A stretch of DNA of 64,000 nt from Rhodobacter sp. NTK016B (GTDB lineage Bacteria; Pseudomonadota; Alphaproteobacteria; Rhodobacterales; Rhodobacteraceae): contig NZ_JAFKOK010000016.1 in assembly GCF_017303295.1 (NCBI RefSeq), positions 84,003-148,002 of the forward strand, given 5' to 3'. Under the pieces are notes generated by a model. It ran no database searches. It saw only the letters and a program-made list of their open reading frames with translations, and was not told the origin of the DNA. Made by a program: the position numbers and the translations under genes. The first letter of the stretch is position 1. The number at the start of each line of letters is the position of its first letter. This document shows positions 59,533 through 64,000 of the stretch, piece by piece.

Positions 59533-60369
59533 ATGCGAATACTCTTTCTGGGCGATGTGATGGGGCGGTCCGGACGCAAGGCGGTGGCCGAGCGGCTGCC
59601 AGCGCTGCGGCGGGACTGGGACCTCGATTTTGTGGTGGTCAATGGCGAGAACGCGACCTCGGGGATGGGGCTGTCGCCCGATCACGCCGCAGGCCTGTTC
59701 GAGGCTGGCGCCGATGTGGTGACGCTGGGCGATCATGCGTTCGATCAGAAAACCATGCTGGGCCATATCGACAAGGAACCGCGGCTGATCCGCGCCATCA
59801 ACTTCTCGAAAGTGGCGCCCGGTGTCGGCGCGCGGGTCTTCACCTTGCAAGACGGGCGCGCGGTGCTGGTGGCGCAGGTCATGGGGCAGGTCTTCATGAA
59901 GCGCCCGTTCGACGATCCGTTCAGCGCCATCGAGCCGGTTTTGCGCGCGCATCCGCTGGGCGGGCGCGTGCAGGCGACGCTGATCGATGTCCACGCCGAG
60001 GCGACCTCGGAAAAGATGGCGATGGGCCATTGGTGCGACGGGCGCGCGAGCCTTGTCGTCGGCACGCATACCCATGTGCCCACGGGCGATGCGCAGATCC
60101 TCAATGGCGGTACCGCCTATCTGACCGATGCCGGGATGACCGGCGATTACGACAGTGTCATCGGCATGCAGAAGGATGAGCCGCTGCGCCGTTTCATCAC
60201 CGGCATGGTGCGCGGGCGATTCGAGCCGGCGCTGGGCGAGGCGACGGTGTCGGGCGTCTTTGTCGAGACCGATGATCGCACCGGGAAGGCGCTGAGCGTG
60301 ACCATGGTGCGGCAGGGTGGGCGGCTGGCGCCGTCGGGGCCGGTCGTTTCGGGGAAGGCACCATCGTGA
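59533..60369 (+). CDS. YmdB-like (TIGR00282) metallophosphodiesterase
   Basis: The 278-residue protein is a calcineurin-like phosphodiesterase. It starts MRILFLGDVMGRSGRKAV, has VNGENATSGMGLSPDHA and TLGDHAFDQK, and later VHAEATSEKMAMGHW and VGTHTHVPTGDAQIL, which carry the His and Asp ligands. The homologue YmdB of Bacillus is a cyclic-nucleotide phosphodiesterase that affects sporulation and biofilm, but the function in alphaproteobacteria is not known. ATG 59533 is 119 bases after the intergenic repeat. Confidence 0.92.
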   Translation: MRILFLGDVMGRSGRKAVAERLPALRRDWDLDFVVVNGENATSGMGLSPDHAAGLFEAGADVVTLGDHAFDQKTMLGHIDKEPRLIRAINFSKVAPGVGARVFTLQDGRAVLVAQVMGQVFMKRPFDDPFSAIEPVLRAHPLGGRVQATLIDVHAEATSEKMAMGHWCDGRASLVVGTHTHVPTGDAQILNGGTAYLTDAGMTGDYDSVIGMQKDEPLRRFITGMVRGRFEPALGEATVSGVFVETDDRTGKALSVTMVRQGGRLAPSGPVVSGKAPS

Positions 60370-60426
60370 CGCATCCGGGCGCGCGGGTTTCGGACAGGCT
60401 AGCCGCCTTGCGGGCAGAGGGAATGC

Positions 60427-62205
60427 ATGTTGGGAATTGAATTGCCGGCCGCGGTCGTGCCCTTCGTCGCCATCCTGATCGTCGCCGGCATGCTGGTGAT
60501 GTTCGTGCGCGAACGCTATCCGGTCGAAGTCGTGGCCCTGTCGGGCGCCGCGCTGATGCTGGTTCTGGGCATCGTGCCCGAGGCGAGCGCGCTTTCGGTC
60601 TTTTCGAACCCCGCGCCGTGGACCATCGCGGCGATGTTCCTGATCGTGGGGGGGCTGGTGCGCACCGGCGCGCTGGACTTCCTGTCGCAAAGCGCCGTCA
60701 GCCATGCCGCCGAGCGGCCGCGCGCGACGCTTCTGATCCTGACGCTGACGGTGCTGGCGATGTCGGCATTCGTCAACAACACGCCGATCGTCGTGGTGAT
60801 GATCCCGATCTTCATGCAGCTTGCCAAGGCGATGAAGGTGGCCCCGTCGAAGCTGCTGATCCCGCTGAGCTATTTCTCGATCTTCGGGGGCACGATCACG
60901 CTGGTGGGGACCTCGACCAACCTGCTGGTCGACGGCGTCGCGCAAAGCGCGGGGCTGGAGCCGTTCGGGATCTTCGAGATTTCGCTGGTAGGTCTCGCCG
61001 TGTCGGTCGTGGGCGTTATCTATCTGGCGCTGGTCGGGCGCTGGCTGTTGCCCGAGCGCGATTCGATGGCGGCTTTGCTGGGTGACCGCGCGCCGATGAA
61101 GTTCTTCACCGAGGTGGCGCTGCCCGAAGGCTCGTCGTTGATCGGCACGCGGCTTGAGGATGCGGATGTGTTCCGCCGGGGCGGTGCGCGGGTGATTGAC
61201 GTGCTGCGCGGCGATGCCTCGCTGCGCCGGGGGCTAAGCGACGTGGTGCTGGAAGCGGGCGACCGCGTGGTCTTGCGCACGCAGATGTCCGAAGTGCTGG
61301 GCCTGCAGCACAATCCCGAATTGCGGTTGGTCGATCAGCTGAGCACCGTGCGCACCTCGACGGTCGAGGTGCTGATCACGCCGGGCTGCCGGATGATCGG
61401 ACGCTCGCTGGGCCAGATGCGCCTGCGCCGCCGCTACGGGGTCTATCCGCTGGCCGTTCACCGCCGCAGCCAGAATATCGGCCGTCAGCTGGACGATCTG
61501 GTCGTGCAGGTGGGCGACACGCTGCTGCTTGAGGGCGCGATGGAGGATATTCGCCGCCTTGCCGCCGATATGGACATGGTCGACGTGGCTCAGCCCAGCG
61601 AACGCGCCTTCCGCCGCAGCCATGCGCCGATCGTGATCGGCGTACTGGCGGGCGTGGTCGGGCTGTCGGCGCTTGGCGTTGCCTCGATTCAGGTGCTGGC
61701 GCTGCTGGGCGTGGTGATCGTGCTGCTCACGCGCTGCATCGACGCGGACGAAGCCTTTGCTTTCATCGAAGGGCGGCTGCTGGCGCTGATCTTCGGCATG
61801 CTGATCGTCGGCGCGGGGCTGGAAGCGTCGGGCGCGGTGCAGTTGCTCGTCGATGCCGTGGCGCCCTATCTGCAGGGATTGCCGCACTGGGCGCTGCTGC
61901 TCGCGGTCTATGCCATCGCCGGGATCCTGACCGAGCTGGTTTCGAACAATGCGGTGGCGGTGATCGTCACGCCGGTGGCGATCGGACTGGCGCAGTCGAT
62001 GGGGGTCGATCCGCGTCCGCTGGTCGTGGCGGTGATGTTCGCGGCCTCGGCGGCGTTCGCAACCCCGATCGGCTACCAGACGAACACGCTGGTCTATGGT
62101 CCGGGAGGCTATCGCTTCGGAGATTTCCTGAAAGTGGGGGTGCCGCTGAACGTGCTGATGGCCGCGACTGTCTGCACGCTGGTGCCGCTGATCTGGCCAT
62201 TGTGA
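60427..62205 (+). CDS. SLC13-family permease with two TrkA-C domains
   Basis: The 592-residue protein has about twelve membrane helices in two halves. Two RCK_C (TrkA-C) regulatory domains lie between them, around residues 210-300 and 305-390. The first half has PAPWTIAAMFLIVGGLVRTG and VNNTPIVVVMIPIFMQLAK; the second has LTELVSNNAVAVIVTPVAIG and SAAFATPIGYQTNTLVYGPGGYR. This is the CitMHS/DASS-like anion transporter type; substrate not assigned. Confidence 0.93.
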   Translation: MLGIELPAAVVPFVAILIVAGMLVMFVRERYPVEVVALSGAALMLVLGIVPEASALSVFSNPAPWTIAAMFLIVGGLVRTGALDFLSQSAVSHAAERPRATLLILTLTVLAMSAFVNNTPIVVVMIPIFMQLAKAMKVAPSKLLIPLSYFSIFGGTITLVGTSTNLLVDGVAQSAGLEPFGIFEISLVGLAVSVVGVIYLALVGRWLLPERDSMAALLGDRAPMKFFTEVALPEGSSLIGTRLEDADVFRRGGARVIDVLRGDASLRRGLSDVVLEAGDRVVLRTQMSEVLGLQHNPELRLVDQLSTVRTSTVEVLITPGCRMIGRSLGQMRLRRRYGVYPLAVHRRSQNIGRQLDDLVVQVGDTLLLEGAMEDIRRLAADMDMVDVAQPSERAFRRSHAPIVIGVLAGVVGLSALGVASIQVLALLGVVIVLLTRCIDADEAFAFIEGRLLALIFGMLIVGAGLEASGAVQLLVDAVAPYLQGLPHWALLLAVYAIAGILTELVSNNAVAVIVTPVAIGLAQSMGVDPRPLVVAVMFAASAAFATPIGYQTNTLVYGPGGYRFGDFLKVGVPLNVLMAATVCTLVPLIWPL

Positions 62206-62253
62206 GCGCGTTTTCTCTTGCGCGGCGGCGGGCGCGGGGGCAAGGGTAGAATC

Positions 62254-63210
62254 ATGAACGCGTTAAATACCGACTCCGGGGAGTCGCAATCCCCGGCACC
62301 CGCGCCTTTGTCCAAGGCCCAAACCGCCGAACAGCGCCCCGTCGCCGGTGTGATGTACATGCTCGGCGCGGGGCTGTGCTTCGTGGCGCTGACGGCGGCG
62401 GTGAAGATGCTGGGCTCGGACATCCCGGCGCCGCAAACCGCTTTCCTGCGCTATGCTCTGGGGCTGGTCTTTGTGCTGCCGGCGATCGGCACGCTGCGCC
62501 GGATCTCGCTGCCGTCGCGCGTCTGGTGGGCCTTCGGCTGGCGCGGGCTGGTGCATAGCCTTGCCGTCATGCTTTGGTTCTTCGCCATGACCCGGATCCC
62601 TTTGGCCGAGGTGTCGGCGATGGGCTATCTGAACCCGATCTGGATCACCATCGGTGCGGCGCTGTTTCTGGGCGAGGGGCTGAAGCTGCGGCGTATCATG
62701 GCGATCATCATTGCCATCGTCGGAGCGATGGTCATCCTGCGGCCCGGCATGCGCGAGCTGGATATCGGCCATTTCGCGATGCTGGCGACGTCGCTGGGTT
62801 TCGGGATCTCGTATCTGATGGCCAAGCCGCTCAGCGGACTGGCCCCGCCTTCGGTCGTGGTGGGGATGCTGTCGATGACCGTGGCGGTTGGGCTTGCGCC
62901 CTTTGCCATCGCGGTCTGGGAGCCGGTGACATGGAGCCAGGTGGGCCTGTTGTTCCTGATCGCCAGCGTGGCGACGGGGGCGCATTACCTGATGACGATG
63001 GCCTTCGTTTCGGCCCCGATCACGGTGACGCAGCCGGTGACGGCGCTGCAGCTTGTCTGGGCGGTGGCGCTGGGGGCGATCTTTTTCGGCGAGCCGGTCG
63101 ATCCCTGGGTGGTCGCGGGGGGCTCGATGGTGATCGCGGCGGTGATCTTCATTGCGCTTCGCGAGCATCAATTGCGCCTGCGCGAGAAAAGTGAGAGCGT
63201 CGTTCCATGA
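62254..63210 (+). CDS. EamA-family (DMT) transporter
   Basis: The 318-residue membrane protein has ten helices in two EamA repeats. The first covers about residues 30-165 (MYMLGAGLCFVALTAAVKML, with PLAEVSAMGYLNPIW), the second 170-305 (ISYLMAKPLSGLAPPSVVVG and VAVALGAIFFGEPV-like VWAVALGAIFFGEPVDPW). It is an amino-acid or metabolite exporter/importer. ATG 62254 follows AAGGG. It overlaps the next gene by four bases. Confidence 0.93.
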   Translation: MNALNTDSGESQSPAPAPLSKAQTAEQRPVAGVMYMLGAGLCFVALTAAVKMLGSDIPAPQTAFLRYALGLVFVLPAIGTLRRISLPSRVWWAFGWRGLVHSLAVMLWFFAMTRIPLAEVSAMGYLNPIWITIGAALFLGEGLKLRRIMAIIIAIVGAMVILRPGMRELDIGHFAMLATSLGFGISYLMAKPLSGLAPPSVVVGMLSMTVAVGLAPFAIAVWEPVTWSQVGLLFLIASVATGAHYLMTMAFVSAPITVTQPVTALQLVWAVALGAIFFGEPVDPWVVAGGSMVIAAVIFIALREHQLRLREKSESVVP

Positions 63211-63695
63211 CGACGAAAAGCCTTGCGGCGCTGTCCGCTTTCCTTGGCATGGCGATCCTGTCGGGCGCCGCGCTGGCCTGCACGATCCCCGCCAATCTGG
63301 GCGCGCTCAGGGGCGAGCTTCTTGTTCACACCAATGCCGAGCGCGGGGCGCAGGGCCTGCCTGCGCTGGCGATGGAGACCCGGCTGGGCGATGCCGCGCA
63401 GATCCAGGCCTGCCGCATGGCTGACCGCGAGCGGCTGTCGCATCGCGGAAGCTGGTGGGCCGGGCTGGGCCGTCGGCTGCGGCGCGAGGATTACGCCTAT
63501 GCCATGGCGGTCGAGAATACCGGTGTCGGCTACCGCGACGCGCGCGGCATCATCCGCGGCTGGATGGAAAGCCCCGAGCACCGCGTGAACATGCTGTCAC
63601 GCGACGCCCGCGATACCGGCTACGGCGTGGCCATCGGCGAAGACGGGCGGATGTACTGGTCGATGGTCGCGGCAGCGCCGCGACCGGCCGGGTAA
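63207..63695 (+). CDS. CAP (SCP-like) domain secreted protein
   Basis: The 162-residue protein has a signal peptide (residues 1-24, LSAFLGMAILSGAALA) and a CAP domain. VHTNAERGAQGLPALAMET, LSHRGSWWAGLGRRLR with the first His, ENTGVGYRDARGIIRGWMES and PEHRVNMLSRDARDTGYGVA are the CAP signature blocks. It is exported to the periplasm or outside. Function unknown. It starts in a four-base overlap with the EamA gene and converges with the next gene, six bases apart. Confidence 0.9.
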   Translation: MTTKSLAALSAFLGMAILSGAALACTIPANLGALRGELLVHTNAERGAQGLPALAMETRLGDAAQIQACRMADRERLSHRGSWWAGLGRRLRREDYAYAMAVENTGVGYRDARGIIRGWMESPEHRVNMLSRDARDTGYGVAIGEDGRMYWSMVAAAPRPAG

Positions 63696-63701
63696 TCGCC
63701 C

Positions 63702-64000
63702 TCAGACGGTTTCTGCCGCCATTCCCTCTTTGCCCCGCTGCGCGATCAGTGCGGCGACGGCGCTGGCATCGGTCAGCATCCCCACAACATGGCCGTTCTC
63801 GGTCAGCAGGATGCGCCCGCGCGCCTCGGCCAGCCGGGCCATCGCCTCGCGCAGGGGGGTGTCGGCCTGCAGCGCGACGCCCGCCGGGGCAGGGCGGGGT
63901 GCATCGACCATCGCGTCGCGCGCGGTCAGCACGCCCAGCGGGTTCATATGCGCCACGAAATCCGCGACATAGCCATTGGCCGGGTTGGTGTAGATCTCGG
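63702..64000 (-). CDS. ProV-like glycine betaine ABC transporter ATPase, C-terminal part
   Basis: This is the 3' end of a gene that continues past the window edge; the frame is open to base 64000. The window holds EIYTNPANGYVADFVAHMNP, the end of the ATPase domain of ProV/OpuA-type ATPases (compare NPAN-x-YV-x-x-F), followed by LGVLTARDAM and a CBS-like segment with LQADTPLREAMARLAEARGR and VVGMLTDASAVA. Such ATPases power uptake of glycine betaine or choline. The start codon and the P-loop are outside. Confidence 0.85.
   Translation of the reverse strand, partial: EIYTNPANGYVADFVAHMNPLGVLTARDAMVDAPRPAPAGVALQADTPLREAMARLAEARGRILLTENGHVVGMLTDASAVAALIAQRGKEGMAAETV

Overview
The window is a GC-rich chromosomal segment of an alphaproteobacterium, very probably a marine Rhodobacteraceae (Roseobacter-type) species. 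The basis is a complete Rhodobacter-capsulatus-type gene transfer agent (GTA) cluster followed by cysE, an acuR-acuI-dddL operon for dimethylsulfoniopropionate (DMSP) lysis, a pyruvate dehydrogenase operon whose E1-beta carries its own lipoyl domain, and a TAXI-type TRAP transporter. Species assignment is inference. No rRNA, tRNA, CRISPR array, transposase or integrase was seen, and no gene-free stretch exceeds 300 bases.

Layout. 1-1760: 3' end of fabF and mltG. 1806-16524: the GTA cluster on the + strand, with terminase small and large subunits, portal, head protein, prohead protease, capsid, connectors, tail tube, chaperones, short tape measure, distal tail, hub, NlpC/P60 peptidase, the 1312-residue host-specificity protein and a small terminal ORF. 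It has a hairpin in its leader and a strong UUCG terminator between terminase and portal. 16613-19003: cysE, then a CdsA-like/CDP-alcohol phosphatidyltransferase pair. 19022-23840 (- strand): pdhA, a secreted Cys-containing unknown, pdhB, pdhC, with an FtsB-like gene upstream. 23996-26979: an AidB-like dehydrogenase, a small membrane protein with an EcfG-like promoter, and a methyltransferase. 27008-29817 (- strand): dddL, acuI, acuR and a short HTH regulator, with two palindromic operators. 29953-32918: tatABC (TatB has a histone-H1-like tail) coupled to a DUF815 ATPase. 33680-38737: glmU-glmS, a flavin-fold protein, a lipoprotein and an AlkD-like protein. 38885-42093: asparaginase (- strand), an IalB-family protein, rlmN and a small membrane protein. 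42348-49078 (- strand): TAXI-TRAP permease and receptor with a DctB/DctD-like two-component system whose regulator has GAFPGA in place of GAFTGA. 49218-52324: crotonase, cupin, nadE. 52527-58347: SPOR lipoprotein, DD-carboxypeptidase, tmk, holB, a TatD nuclease and a metallo-beta-lactamase-fold protein. 58378-64000: AEC transporter, YmdB-like phosphodiesterase, SLC13 permease, EamA transporter, CAP-domain protein, and the 3' end of a ProV-like ATPase on the - strand.

How the genes work together. The GTA genes encode a phage-like particle. pdhABC makes acetyl-CoA. DddL splits DMSP to dimethyl sulfide and acrylate, AcuI reduces acryloyl-CoA, and AcuR is the expected acrylate-responsive repressor. 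The DctBD pair probably controls the adjacent transporter. GlmU and GlmS supply UDP-GlcNAc for the cell envelope. Most neighbours within operons overlap by 4 bases (ATGA) or are a few bases apart, which suggests translational coupling. At least four copies of an intergenic repeat related to GAG..TATTT-GGGG are scattered between operons. The least explained items are the secreted protein inside the pdh operon, the TatB tail, the DctD change with its paired palindromes, the internal GTA terminator, and a 13-bp repeat array upstream of dctB.
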